From: Haloarcula sp. CBA1127
Lineage (GTDB): Archaea; Halobacteriota; Halobacteria; Halobacteriales; Haloarculaceae
Length of the DNA: 64,000 nucleotides
Assembly: GCF_001485575.1 (NCBI RefSeq)
Contig: NZ_BCNB01000006.1
Span: 2,976,001 to 3,040,000 of the forward strand
Direction of reading: 5' to 3'
Both the position numbers and the translations under genes were made by a program. Below the pieces are notes generated by a model. That model saw nothing but the letters and a program-made list of their open reading frames with translations, did not search any database and was not told the DNA's origin. Positions 53,806 to 62,780 of this stretch are shown here, one piece after another. Positions within the stretch are counted from its first letter, which is position 1, and the number at the start of each line of letters is the position of its first letter.

Positions 53806-54699
53806 ATGTCGCCGACTGTTCGGACGGCTTGTCACGACGACTACGACGATATTGTGGACCTGACCAGCGATGTCTGGGCTGACCGCGCGATGGCTGATTA
53901 CATCCCCGACGTGTTCCGTGAGTGGGTCGACGACGACGGCGCGAACCGGAAAACCCTCGTTGTCGACGTTGACGGCCACGCGGTCGGCCTCGCACAGGCT
54001 GTTATACTCACCGAGACCGAGGCATGGTTCCAGGGCATGCGTGTTGACTCGGATCACCGGGGGAAGGGATTCGGGTCGCTGCTGACTGACCACCTCATAG
54101 AATGGGCGGCCGATGCCGGCGTGTCAGTCGGTCGAAGTATGGTGTTTTCCTGGAACGAAGCCGGGCTCGGGCAATCACTGGCTGCTGGCTTCGAAGCGGT
54201 CACGTCGTTCCGCTGGACGCACCCCGAGCCACGGGACGAGACGCCCGAGATGACTGTCGGAAACGACCCCGCGATAGCGTGGCGCTACTGGGAGGAGAGC
54301 GACGGCCGGGACGCCCTGTCAGGGCTCGCGCTCGACAGCGAAGAGAGCTGGGCGCTTTCGACGCTGACGCGGGAAACGCTCGACCGACTGGCGACTGACC
54401 AAGCGGTCCTCACTGTCGGCGATGACGAGCCACAGGGGATGGCCTGTCGCGCCCGGACGACCGAAGCTGACGGCGAGCAACTCGCGGAGTACGCGGTCGG
54501 GGTGTGGAGCGATGTCGACGCTGCACGGGCCTTGTTCACTGCAATAGCCGCCGACGCAGCGAGCCTCGGCGTCGACGGGACACGGGTCCTCATCCCCGAG
54601 ACACCGCGTCACGTCGCCCAGGCCGCGTACGCCAGCGGGAACATCGATGGGCGCCCGGACTTCGTGCTCGAGATAGACGGCCTCGAAGCGTTATCATAG
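53806..54699 (+). CDS. GNAT-family N-acetyltransferase
   Basis: The 297-residue product has a GNAT domain in the N-terminal half, with the acetyl-CoA loop MRVDSDHRGKGFGSLL (about residues 84-98) matching the Q/RxxGxG/A pattern. The C-terminal half looks like a second, weaker GNAT-type domain (strands and helices around WSDVDAARALFTAIAADAASLG), a tandem arrangement. It acetylates an unknown amine substrate. ATG 53806 fits the normal GNAT start (MSPTVRTA). Confidence 0.87.
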   Translation: MSPTVRTACHDDYDDIVDLTSDVWADRAMADYIPDVFREWVDDDGANRKTLVVDVDGHAVGLAQAVILTETEAWFQGMRVDSDHRGKGFGSLLTDHLIEWAADAGVSVGRSMVFSWNEAGLGQSLAAGFEAVTSFRWTHPEPRDETPEMTVGNDPAIAWRYWEESDGRDALSGLALDSEESWALSTLTRETLDRLATDQAVLTVGDDEPQGMACRARTTEADGEQLAEYAVGVWSDVDAARALFTAIAADAASLGVDGTRVLIPETPRHVAQAAYASGNIDGRPDFVLEIDGLEALS

Positions 54700-54750
54700 C
54701 CGATAACGAGGACATAACACTCATTGAAATACTTACCATATCATCGGTAG

Positions 54751-56406
54751 ATGAATTTGATCGGGAGCTCTCCGGCATATCTTGCGTATGTCTCGGCGTA
54801 CGCTCTCGCGGCAGTCGGGTGTGGTATCGGGCTCTACAGAGCGACTCGCATGGAGGACCCCGATACCCGCCAGGGGATGGTCGGGCTCCTCCTCTGTAGC
54901 GGCGGCTGGGCGGCGCTGCAACTCGGTTTCCTGATCACGCCCGGGACGCTTGGATACGTGTTCTACCTCGGCAGCCTCATCGTCGGTCTTGCGACGGTCG
55001 GCGCGTGGCTGTACTTCTGTTCGGCGTACACGGGTCGGGCGTTCCACCGGAACCGACTATATCGCGTGGTCGCCGTGAGCGTGTACCTCGGTATCGTCAC
55101 GGTGAAGCTGACCAATCCGCTTCACGGGCTCTACTTCGCCACGCAGTTCGTCTCTGACCCGTTCCCGCATCTGGCGATCACGCACGGTGTGTTCCACTGG
55201 GTGGTGACGGGACTCTCCTACGCGCTCGTCACCGTCGGCTTCTTCATGCTGTTCGAACTGTTCCTCGAAGCGGACTACAACACCCGTCCGCTGGGCGTTC
55301 TCGTCGGCGTCACGGCGATCCCAGCGGTTCTTGACGTCATCGGGTACACCAGCGACATCCTGCTCGACATCAACCACGAACCGCTCGGCGTCGCACTGTT
55401 CGCGTTCGGTGTCCTCTACGTGTACGACGAGGCATTTCTCGCCGTGCAACTGACCGATGGCGTCGACGATGCTGTCGTGTATCTCGACGATGAGCGTTAC
55501 ATCAAGGAGTCCAACGGCGAGGCACAGCGGCTCTTCCCGCCGCTATCCGGGAGCCGTGGGCAGCAGCTTGAGACGGTGTTGCCGGTCGTTTCGGAGATCG
55601 TGAAAACGGACGAACAAATCCTCGAACGGAACCGGGACGGCGGGACGGAGTACTACCTCGTCAGTGACACCTCGTTTTCGCTGGGACAGGTCGATATCGG
55701 CCGGATGCTTGTGTTCACTGACGTGACCGAAAGCGAGCGGCGTCGCCGCGAGCTCGACCGACAGAACGAGCAGTTGGAGGGGTTCGCAACCGCAATCAGA
55801 CACGAACTGCTGAACACGCTGCAGATAATCACCGGCCGCGTCTCCGCCGCCGGCGACGCCCTGAACCGCGGCAAGGTCGATCTGGCCAAAGAATCCCTCC
55901 AGTCGACGTCTGAGACAGCCGAGCGGATGTCCGAAATCGTGGATGGCCTCGCGACGCTGGCTCGACACGGGCAGACAATCGACGAAACAATGCCTGTCGA
56001 CCTCCAGCCGGTCATCGACGGAGCCTGGGAACGTGCCGACACGAACGGTCTTACGATGGTGGCCGACGTAGAGGGAGAGGTCATTGCCGACCCGACCCGC
56101 CTGCGGGACCTCTTCGAGAGCGGGTTCACGTTCGCGGCGCACAACAGCGCGTCGACGGTCACCGTCGAACGAGAGGCCGACGAGATCGTCATCACCGACG
56201 ACGGGACCTCGGCGGGCGAGACAGCAGCGGAGGCCTTTTTCGAGTACGGTGGCGCGATGCCGGACGCCGAAGCCGGGATGACACTCCCGAACCTGCGGAT
56301 GCTCGCCCGGACCCACGGGTGGGACGTGACGCTCGATACCGAGTATCAGGACGGCGTCCGAATCGTCATCTCGAACGTGACGGTGGCGGGACCGGTAGAA
56401 AGCTGA
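54751..56406 (+). CDS. 7TM-PAS histidine kinase with degenerate ATPase domain
   Basis: The 551-residue protein has about seven N-terminal helices (1-225) of the 7TM sensor type, a PAS-like domain (about 232-330) ending VFTDVTESERR, and a HisKA region with the acceptor His in IRHELLNTLQ. The ATPase domain departs from the norm: the N box reads LFESGFTFAAHN rather than ENLFxNAxxH, so the ATP-Mg-binding Asn is absent, and the G1 box reads TDDGTSAGE rather than DNGPGI. It may have lost autokinase activity and act as a phosphatase or bind a partner instead. It is followed by SAMP1 on the other strand, with 18 bases between stops. Confidence 0.82.
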   Translation: MNLIGSSPAYLAYVSAYALAAVGCGIGLYRATRMEDPDTRQGMVGLLLCSGGWAALQLGFLITPGTLGYVFYLGSLIVGLATVGAWLYFCSAYTGRAFHRNRLYRVVAVSVYLGIVTVKLTNPLHGLYFATQFVSDPFPHLAITHGVFHWVVTGLSYALVTVGFFMLFELFLEADYNTRPLGVLVGVTAIPAVLDVIGYTSDILLDINHEPLGVALFAFGVLYVYDEAFLAVQLTDGVDDAVVYLDDERYIKESNGEAQRLFPPLSGSRGQQLETVLPVVSEIVKTDEQILERNRDGGTEYYLVSDTSFSLGQVDIGRMLVFTDVTESERRRRELDRQNEQLEGFATAIRHELLNTLQIITGRVSAAGDALNRGKVDLAKESLQSTSETAERMSEIVDGLATLARHGQTIDETMPVDLQPVIDGAWERADTNGLTMVADVEGEVIADPTRLRDLFESGFTFAAHNSASTVTVEREADEIVITDDGTSAGETAAEAFFEYGGAMPDAEAGMTLPNLRMLARTHGWDVTLDTEYQDGVRIVISNVTVAGPVES

Positions 56407-56424
56407 CCCGGCCAACAACCCGTA

Positions 56425-56703
56425 TCAACCGCCGCTGACCGGCGGGAACAACGCGAGCTCCGTCTCCTCGTCGACTGCTGTCGCCAGCCCATCGGCGGCG
56501 GCGAACGGGTCCTCGCCGTCGACGAGCACCCGGATGTGGTCGGCCAGCTCTTCGTTCTCGTCAAGCACCTCCTCAGCGAGCGCCGGTCGCGACGCGAGCA
56601 GCGCATCGAGCGCCGTCTCGACCGTGGCGTCCCCCTCGATATCGACGCTGACCGACTGGCCGTCGGCCACGTCCCGGAGGTGTGCGAACAGTTTCCACTC
56701 CAT
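56425..56703 (-). CDS. samp1: Small archaeal modifier protein SAMP1 / MoaD-type ubiquitin-like
   Basis: The 92-residue product starts MEWKLFAHL and ends in the diglycine FPPVSGG needed for attachment to target lysines and for sulfur transfer. Both ends match haloarchaeal SAMP1, a ubiquitin-like MoaD-type protein that modifies proteins and serves in molybdopterin synthesis. I chose ATG 56703; the longer frame from 56850 adds unrelated residues. It lies between the histidine kinase and the TrkA-C membrane protein. Confidence 0.93.
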   Translation of the reverse strand: MEWKLFAHLRDVADGQSVSVDIEGDATVETALDALLASRPALAEEVLDENEELADHIRVLVDGEDPFAAADGLATAVDEETELALFPPVSGG

Positions 56704-56824
56704 ATCCGTACTCCGGGCGTCCGGCAAAAGAGGGTTCCGGACGGAGGTGTGTCCTGCCCGTTCAGGTGGACAGGAGAAGGACGGTCCGCGACGGCGTGCG
56801 TCCGGCAGTAACGGTACCCGCCAC

Positions 56825-58639
56825 TCAGTTTGGCTTCTCCGATTCGTCACCCGCAGTCGATTCGTCGCCTACATTGTCTGCGTCCTCGGCGGTCGCTTCG
56901 GAGTCCGCCGAGTCGCTGTCGTCGACCTCGTCGGCAGCAGGCTCGTCGTCCGCCCCACCGATCCGCTCTTCGGGGTCCCACACCTCGACGGTGTCGTCGC
57001 TGTCGTCCGCCGGCAGGTCGTCAAACGCCCCGTCCGCAGTCAGATCGTCGCTTGCGTCCTCCACATCGGCGTTCCGGAGTGCCTCCAGCGGGTCGTCGTC
57101 CGTGGGTTCGTCTCCGGTCTCAGTTGTCCTGTCGTCAGCGCCGACATCAGCCGAGCCAGCGTCAGCAGCAGTATCAGCCGACCCATCCTCATCGGCGGTG
57201 CCAGTCGGCTTGTCAGCGGTGGTGGTGTCAGTCGTGTCTGTGTCCGCATTAGCGTCCGTCATATCACCGGCATCGGTATCGGCCGCGTCGACATCTCCTG
57301 TGCCGTCGCGGGCATTGGCATCAGTCGTATCGGCCGCTGATTCCGCCGTCCCGTCAGTCTGTTCGCTCTGGTCAGCAGCGTCAGACGCGCCTGGCTGAGC
57401 GTCCTCGTCGGCAGTATCGTCTCCCGACTCGTCCGTCACAGCCGCCGTGGAAGTCGGTTCGCCTGTCCCTTCCGTGGCTTCCTCCAGCCGGCGCAACGCG
57501 TCCGGGGTAGCGATTGCGTAGATTGTGTCACCGGCCGCGAGGACGCGTTCGCGGGACGGGATTGTCTCCGGTGCTGTGTCGTCGCGGGTGATCGCGACCA
57601 CCGAGACCGCCAGACTGCCGACCGGCGCGCCGTCAAGCGAACTCCCTGATTCGACGGTGGCCGTGCCCATCGTCTCGTCGGCCGCCCGGAGCAGCGAGGC
57701 GAACTCCCGGTCGGAGCGGTCCTGCACCGGGAGCGTGACGAGCTTGTACTTGGTTTGCGGGTCGAGTTTCGGCGTGTCGGCGGCGTCGATAGCAACCGTC
57801 ACCACGTCGTCGGCGACGCCGCGGAGTTCGCCGGTGAGCACGCGTTTCGACGGCGCTTGCTCCCAGACCTGAACCAGATCGCCGGCGCTTGCGGCATGGG
57901 CCGGGTCGGCCTGGATGGCAACGGCGTTCGTTGAGGGCGGCAGCGTCGGGCCAATACCGGCCGCCCGAGAGCCGACGGCGAGATACTCGACGGTGCCGTC
58001 GTCGGCCAGTTCGACGTCGACGTGGCCGACGCCGTAGTCGGTCTTGAGCCGGCCAACCAGCCGGTCGCGGAGTTCGTCTTTCGTCAGCCGCCGAGGGAAG
58101 AGAAAGCGACGGTCAGCGAGCGTTTCTTTCGTCTCCTCGGGCATCGGATCGTAGCCGACGATGTCGTCGATGTCTTCGGGGAGGCGGACGGATGTGACGC
58201 GGCCGACGGTCTGGACGATCTCGCTCACGTCGGCGTCGATGTTTCGGCCGCCGGTTGCGGCAAAGAGGTCGACGCCCAGCCGGTCCCCGATGCGCATACC
58301 GCCGTAGGCCCCGACGCCGCCGGCGAGGAACGCGGCGAGATTCAACAGGACCGCGCTGGCCGCTAGCACGTCGTCGTCGCCGAGGATGACCTCGCTGAGC
58401 GCGGTCGTCGCGCCGATAATGAGGACGACCGCAGTCAGTCCAAACAGGAGCGCCAGCCCGGTCTGAATCCGTTCACGGACGTACCAGCGGTAGAAGACGG
58501 CGATAGCACCAGCCGGCGTCGCGGCGAGGACCGTAATAGCGAGGAGCCAGACAACGCCCTCGACAAGCGTCCGTGACACTATCCCCAGTTGCAGGTTCGA
58601 ACCGATCTGTGCGAGGAGTGGCGCGCCGAGCGGCGTCAT
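56825..58639 (-). CDS. Membrane protein with TrkA-C domain and long acidic C-terminal tail
   Basis: The 604-residue product has about four N-terminal helices (1-130), a soluble middle with a possible mechanosensitive/RCK-type arrangement (about 130-380, including TrkA-C-like strands AVAIQADP and the segment VLAAGDTIYAIATPDALRRLEE), and a last 215 or so residues almost entirely of Asp, Glu, Ala, Thr and Ser. TrkA-C domains bind unknown ligands in ion transporters. The tail is probably disordered, as in other haloarchaeal proteins. Its start overlaps the next gene's stop by four bases, so both are one operon. Confidence 0.75.
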   Translation of the reverse strand: MTPLGAPLLAQIGSNLQLGIVSRTLVEGVVWLLAITVLAATPAGAIAVFYRWYVRERIQTGLALLFGLTAVVLIIGATTALSEVILGDDDVLAASAVLLNLAAFLAGGVGAYGGMRIGDRLGVDLFAATGGRNIDADVSEIVQTVGRVTSVRLPEDIDDIVGYDPMPEETKETLADRRFLFPRRLTKDELRDRLVGRLKTDYGVGHVDVELADDGTVEYLAVGSRAAGIGPTLPPSTNAVAIQADPAHAASAGDLVQVWEQAPSKRVLTGELRGVADDVVTVAIDAADTPKLDPQTKYKLVTLPVQDRSDREFASLLRAADETMGTATVESGSSLDGAPVGSLAVSVVAITRDDTAPETIPSRERVLAAGDTIYAIATPDALRRLEEATEGTGEPTSTAAVTDESGDDTADEDAQPGASDAADQSEQTDGTAESAADTTDANARDGTGDVDAADTDAGDMTDANADTDTTDTTTADKPTGTADEDGSADTAADAGSADVGADDRTTETGDEPTDDDPLEALRNADVEDASDDLTADGAFDDLPADDSDDTVEVWDPEERIGGADDEPAADEVDDSDSADSEATAEDADNVGDESTAGDESEKPN

Positions 58640-59862
58640 GCGACCGCCTCCGCAAAGGCATCGAGGTCGGTGCGGCGGCCAATCGCGTACAGTTCGTCGC
58701 CGGCTTCGACGGCCGCATCGCCACGCGGCGCGACCTTCCAGCCATCCGGCGTCCTGATAGCGACGATGGCAACGTCGTAGACCTCTCGAACGGAAGCGTC
58801 CCGGAGCGTCGTTCCGTCGAGCGGGCCATCGGCGCGAACTGTGAGACGGCGGAACCGGCTTCCGGCCCGCCGGAGCAGGGAAACGAGTTCGTATTCCCGG
58901 TGTGTCCCGCGGGGTTCGACCACGACCTTCGGCTGTGCCGACCGCAGGAGTGGTTGTACGTCCGTCCGAGTCACGGCGACGGTAAGTCGGCCCTCACCGC
59001 CGTCGGTCGTCGGTGCCTGAACCGGCGTCGGCGGTGCCTCGGCGTCGGCGACTTCCGGTTCCGTCGGCGTCTCGGCGGGCATCTCATCGGCCGACGGAGC
59101 CGACCGGGCACTAACGACGGTCCCCCGGACCTGTGCGTCCTCAGTCAACACTGTCACCTCGTCGTTGCGGGCCAGCCCGGTCGGCAACAGCGCGTCCACC
59201 GAAACGGCGTGGCGGTTGTCGCCCACACGTTTCGACAGGCCCGAAAACGGCGGCGCGGCGACGACCGTCGCCCGCCCCTGTTCGTCTATCGAGACGGCGG
59301 CATCGCCGAGGTCGAACGCCGATTTCAGTCGCTCCTCCATCCGGCGTTCGAGTTCGCCGATGCGGAGGTCGGCCGGGAACCGCCAGTCCTCGTTGCGGAT
59401 TTCGGCCCGGAGTGGCTCCGAAAGCGGCGGGTACCCCTCCATGTCGGCCACGTCGCCGACAACGCGGATACGGACCTCGTCGCGGCCGCCGACGAATTCG
59501 ACCACGTCCGCCGAGAGTTTCTTCTCGCGGAGCCCCTGGAAAGAGAGCCGCTTCGGGAACTCCGCCCCGAGCTGGTCGCCCTTGCTGTGAGCGTACAGCG
59601 ACACCATCCCGACGAGGACGATTGCAGTAATGATTCGCTCGGCGTTGGGGGCCTGCGTAATCGACTTGTCCGCCAGTGCCATGAGGCCCCCGCTGACGCC
59701 GGCGAGTGCGATTGCCAGCACGACAACACCGAACCCCGGCACGGTAATGCCGGTAAAATACTTGAAGCTGAACCCCAGCGCCCACGACACGAGTGCCGGT
59801 ATCACTCCCACCAACAGCCCCAGATAGATCCCCATCAACACCTCGACCGGGAGCGAAGCCAT
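58636..59862 (-). CDS. Membrane protein with TrkA-C domain, paired with the previous gene
   Basis: The 408-residue product has about four N-terminal helices (1-95), a soluble domain with FPKRLSFQGLREKKLSADV near residue 100-120 that resembles the first part of the downstream protein, and a TrkA-C-like end (DGTTLRDASVREVYDVAIVAIRTPDGW...AGDELYAIGRRTD). Its gene comes first in the two-gene operon with 56825-58639 and overlaps it by four bases. The two proteins share a layout and may assemble as a heteromer. The divergent gene at 59940 encodes a potassium channel. ATG 59862 fits. Confidence 0.75.
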   Translation of the reverse strand: MASLPVEVLMGIYLGLLVGVIPALVSWALGFSFKYFTGITVPGFGVVVLAIALAGVSGGLMALADKSITQAPNAERIITAIVLVGMVSLYAHSKGDQLGAEFPKRLSFQGLREKKLSADVVEFVGGRDEVRIRVVGDVADMEGYPPLSEPLRAEIRNEDWRFPADLRIGELERRMEERLKSAFDLGDAAVSIDEQGRATVVAAPPFSGLSKRVGDNRHAVSVDALLPTGLARNDEVTVLTEDAQVRGTVVSARSAPSADEMPAETPTEPEVADAEAPPTPVQAPTTDGGEGRLTVAVTRTDVQPLLRSAQPKVVVEPRGTHREYELVSLLRRAGSRFRRLTVRADGPLDGTTLRDASVREVYDVAIVAIRTPDGWKVAPRGDAAVEAGDELYAIGRRTDLDAFAEAVA

Positions 59863-59939
59863 GTCCACATCCTGCGTGGCCGGTAGTAAATCGCTTCCGG
59901 CCCGCGGACAGTACATTTACACCGACCGATGTAATCTGG

Positions 59940-61154
59940 ATGGGTATGGACAGGCCGCGGAACTGGTTGGGGGCACGCGCGACCATCGTCTTGCCGGTGC
60001 TGGTGGCAGTGCTTTCGTTCATCACTGGTGTAGTCAACATCAGTGCCGTGTCGATTGGCGGGCCGCTCGGGGACCTCATTCCGCGAAGCATCCAGCGCAC
60101 CGCCGGATTTACCGGTGCACTCACCGGATTCACGCTACTCGTCAGCGTGGTCGGACTCCGCCGCCGCCTGCGAATCGCGTGGTACGCGACCGTCGTCTTG
60201 CTCCCCGTGGCGGCGATACAGGGGCTCGTACAGAACTCGGAGGTGCCGCTCCCGTTTATCGGCCCCGTACCGAGTTCGGCGGTGTCGATTCCGCTCGTGG
60301 TACTCTCGCTGATTTCGCTCCCGGCAATGTTGCTGAACCGGCGGCGGTTCGACCGACCAATCGATCTCTCGACAGCGCAACTGGCCGCGGGCGCGGCACT
60401 CCTCGGGTCGCTCATGTACGGGACGGCAGGGTCGTACGCGCTCCGCGATGACTTCACCAACCTTTCGACGGCGACCGATGCGTTCTACTACACGCTGGTC
60501 ACGGCCAGTACCGTCGGGTACGGTGACGTGACCCCACAGAGCCAGCAGGCGAAACTGTTCGGGATGTCGGTGGTCGTCCTCGGAACGGCCAGTTTCGCCA
60601 TCGCGCTGGGGTCGCTGCTGGGCCCGGCAATCGAGAAGCGGCTTTCGGAGGCACTCGGAAACATGACTGACGCACAACTGGACTTGCTCGAGAACCACGT
60701 ACTGGTACTCGGCCACGGCGACCTGACGGAACCGATTATCGAAGAACTGACCGGCGCAATCGATTTCGTGGTCATCACGCCGGACACGGAGACGGCCACG
60801 CGGCTCCAGCAACAGGATATCGCCGTCCTGACCGCGGACCCGAGCGACGAAGAGCCGATGCAACGGGCCGGTATCGAGGAGGCCGCAGCGGTCGTCGCAG
60901 CGACGAACGACGACGCACAGGATGCGCTGGCGATACTGACGGCACAGACGCTCAACCCGGAGGTCAACATCGTCGCCGGGGCAACCGACCGCGAGAACAT
61001 CGAGAAGCTCCGCCGGGCGGGCGCGGACACAGTCATCAGCCCGGCGGTGCTGGGTGGCCACCTCATCGTTCAGTCGGCACTGGGTCGCAAGGGGATGGAG
61101 AACATCGCCGACCACCTGCTCGACGTGAACGACGAGGACGACACAGAGATCTAG
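59940..61154 (+). CDS. Potassium channel with pore loop and RCK/TrkA-N domain
   Basis: The 404-residue protein has several N-terminal helices (about 10-130), then a two-helix pore module with the K+ selectivity filter TVGYGD at about residue 196-201, and an RCK (TrkA-N) domain beginning HVLVLGHGDLTEP near residue 257. This fits prokaryotic K+ channels with a cytoplasmic gating ring; the extra N-terminal helices set it apart from simple two-helix channels. It would conduct K+ and be gated by a bound nucleotide or cation. The start is 59940 (MGM) or 59946. It diverges from the paired TrkA-C genes and its stop overlaps that of the HPP-USP gene. Confidence 0.93.
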   Translation: MGMDRPRNWLGARATIVLPVLVAVLSFITGVVNISAVSIGGPLGDLIPRSIQRTAGFTGALTGFTLLVSVVGLRRRLRIAWYATVVLLPVAAIQGLVQNSEVPLPFIGPVPSSAVSIPLVVLSLISLPAMLLNRRRFDRPIDLSTAQLAAGAALLGSLMYGTAGSYALRDDFTNLSTATDAFYYTLVTASTVGYGDVTPQSQQAKLFGMSVVVLGTASFAIALGSLLGPAIEKRLSEALGNMTDAQLDLLENHVLVLGHGDLTEPIIEELTGAIDFVVITPDTETATRLQQQDIAVLTADPSDEEPMQRAGIEEAAAVVAATNDDAQDALAILTAQTLNPEVNIVAGATDRENIEKLRRAGADTVISPAVLGGHLIVQSALGRKGMENIADHLLDVNDEDDTEI

Positions 61155-62665
61155 GCCCGGCCGCGGTCGACGATAGCGACGTCCGTCTCCACGTCCTCCA
61201 GCCGTTCGAACGTCGGCGGCGAGATGAACCGCGACGCCTTGCTCCGGTCGCGGCTCGCTCCGATCATGACCAGGTCGTACTGCGGGGCGATGTCGGACAG
61301 GAACGTCTGGATGTCCGTCCGCGGGACCCGCGTCTCGAACGCGCCCTCGTACGGTTCGACGAGGTCCGCGAGCATCTCCTCGGCCCGCCGGCGGTCCCCG
61401 CGGGAGCCGATACAGGTCGCGACGGCGACCCGCCCGCTCCGACCGGCCAGTCGCGTGGCGAAGTCGACCATATTGTGGGCCACGTCGCTGACAGACCGCA
61501 CGGGGACGATGACCTGTTTCCAGCGGGTCCGGTCGCTTCGGGACCGATGGACGACGATGTCGCTCTTACTGCGGAACAGCCGCTGTAGATACGGCGTCAG
61601 CGCTCCGTGTTGGCTCTCGTAGGGCGCGACGATGAGGTCGCAGTTGGTTTCGGCCGCGGTTTGCAGCGTCGTCTTGGCCGGCGAGCCATCGTCGCTCGCA
61701 ACGACGACCTGGCAGGACACGCCCGTTCGCGTCTCGATTCGGTCGGCGTGGGTCTCCAGCCAGTCGACTTCCGCTTCGAGGTCAGTCTTGTCGGGTGACG
61801 CCCCCGCGGTGGCCGGGTCACCGCCATCACCGACGAGGCGGGTCCGAGCCGGCGGCGACTCTGCACCGTTCTCCGACCGGATGTCAAGCTGTATCGTGTC
61901 TCGCATAAGCGATTGCTGGGTCGTGGCGGCGTCGCTGTCTGCAACCATGTCGAGCAGAACGACTTTTCCGGCTTCGTGGGCGGCCGCGAGTCGTGCGCCC
62001 AGCATCGCCGTCTGTCCCGCTGAGTTGCCGCGCATCGGGACCAGAACGCGGTCGTCACCGGACATCGACTCGTACAGGTACGTCGCTCGCTGCTCGTAGA
62101 ACTGCTCGCGCCAGATGACAAAGAGGATGGCCACGAGTGTACTGGCAAGGAAGATGCTGGCAACGAACGTCGCCCGCTGGTTCGGTTCGACCAGCAGCGC
62201 CAGCAGGGCGGTGGAATACGACGACGGCTCCTCGATGTCAAGCGGCCAGGTGACGACACCGGTCGCGAAGACGGCGAGACCAGCACCGAGCGCGTTGACG
62301 CCGAACTGGCCGCCCGCGGCTGTGAGATAGCTGTTCGAGACAGCGAGCGCCCCCAGCCCACAGACCGCGCCGATAGTGAGTCCCGCGACGAACCGCTTCG
62401 GGTCGGAGTACTTGCTCGTCGGGTCGACGAACAGCGTGTACGACCCCGCCGCGAGTGGCGGAAACAGCAGGAAGCTCAGTTGTGGGACGGCGTTCGCCAG
62501 CGTCGTCACCAGCACGATAGCCAGCGGGACGAACACCAGCATCGAGAGGTGGACGAGGTTTTCAGTCACCTCTGCCCAGCGTCTGAAGTCCTGAAGTTCG
62601 CGGCGCTCGACCCGCCGGAGTCGTCTGGCCGCCGCGTGGAGTCGCTTCCGGAACTGGTCGAGCAT
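61151..62665 (-). CDS. HPP-family membrane protein fused to universal stress (USP) domains
   Basis: The 504-residue product has about five helices in its N-terminal HPP-type domain (about 35-185), with FPPLAAGSYTLFVDPTSKYSDPKRFV near 67. The C-terminal part is a pair of universal-stress-protein-like domains (about 200-504, VLVPMRGNSAGQTAMLGARLAA and QVIVPVRSVSDVAHN as starts of the strands). HPP proteins are suspected nitrite or anion transporters; a USP fusion suggests regulation by nucleotides or stress. It ends in a four-base overlap with the K+ channel stop (convergent). ATG 62665 is my choice. Confidence 0.8.
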   Translation of the reverse strand: MLDQFRKRLHAAARRLRRVERRELQDFRRWAEVTENLVHLSMLVFVPLAIVLVTTLANAVPQLSFLLFPPLAAGSYTLFVDPTSKYSDPKRFVAGLTIGAVCGLGALAVSNSYLTAAGGQFGVNALGAGLAVFATGVVTWPLDIEEPSSYSTALLALLVEPNQRATFVASIFLASTLVAILFVIWREQFYEQRATYLYESMSGDDRVLVPMRGNSAGQTAMLGARLAAAHEAGKVVLLDMVADSDAATTQQSLMRDTIQLDIRSENGAESPPARTRLVGDGGDPATAGASPDKTDLEAEVDWLETHADRIETRTGVSCQVVVASDDGSPAKTTLQTAAETNCDLIVAPYESQHGALTPYLQRLFRSKSDIVVHRSRSDRTRWKQVIVPVRSVSDVAHNMVDFATRLAGRSGRVAVATCIGSRGDRRRAEEMLADLVEPYEGAFETRVPRTDIQTFLSDIAPQYDLVMIGASRDRSKASRFISPPTFERLEDVETDVAIVDRGRA

Positions 62666-62780
62666 ACCGGTTCTCACGGGAGAACGTCTGTTAAGCCCTC
62701 CGCCGGAAAGCGGTGCGACCGGCCACTCATGCGGGTCTGATAGCCCGGCGGGCGCTCGCAGAATCCAGCGGTGCCGACGC

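Noticed and set aside
56700..56825. Short repeated GCGTCCGGCA-type sequences before and after the SAMP1 upstream region
   Set aside because: Only about ten bases match, which is expected by chance in G+C-rich DNA.
59141..60460. 439-codon minus-strand frame overlapping the TrkA-C gene and the K+ channel
   Set aside because: It uses a different frame from the TrkA-C gene and is antisense to the channel's 5' half; both of those are recognisable proteins.
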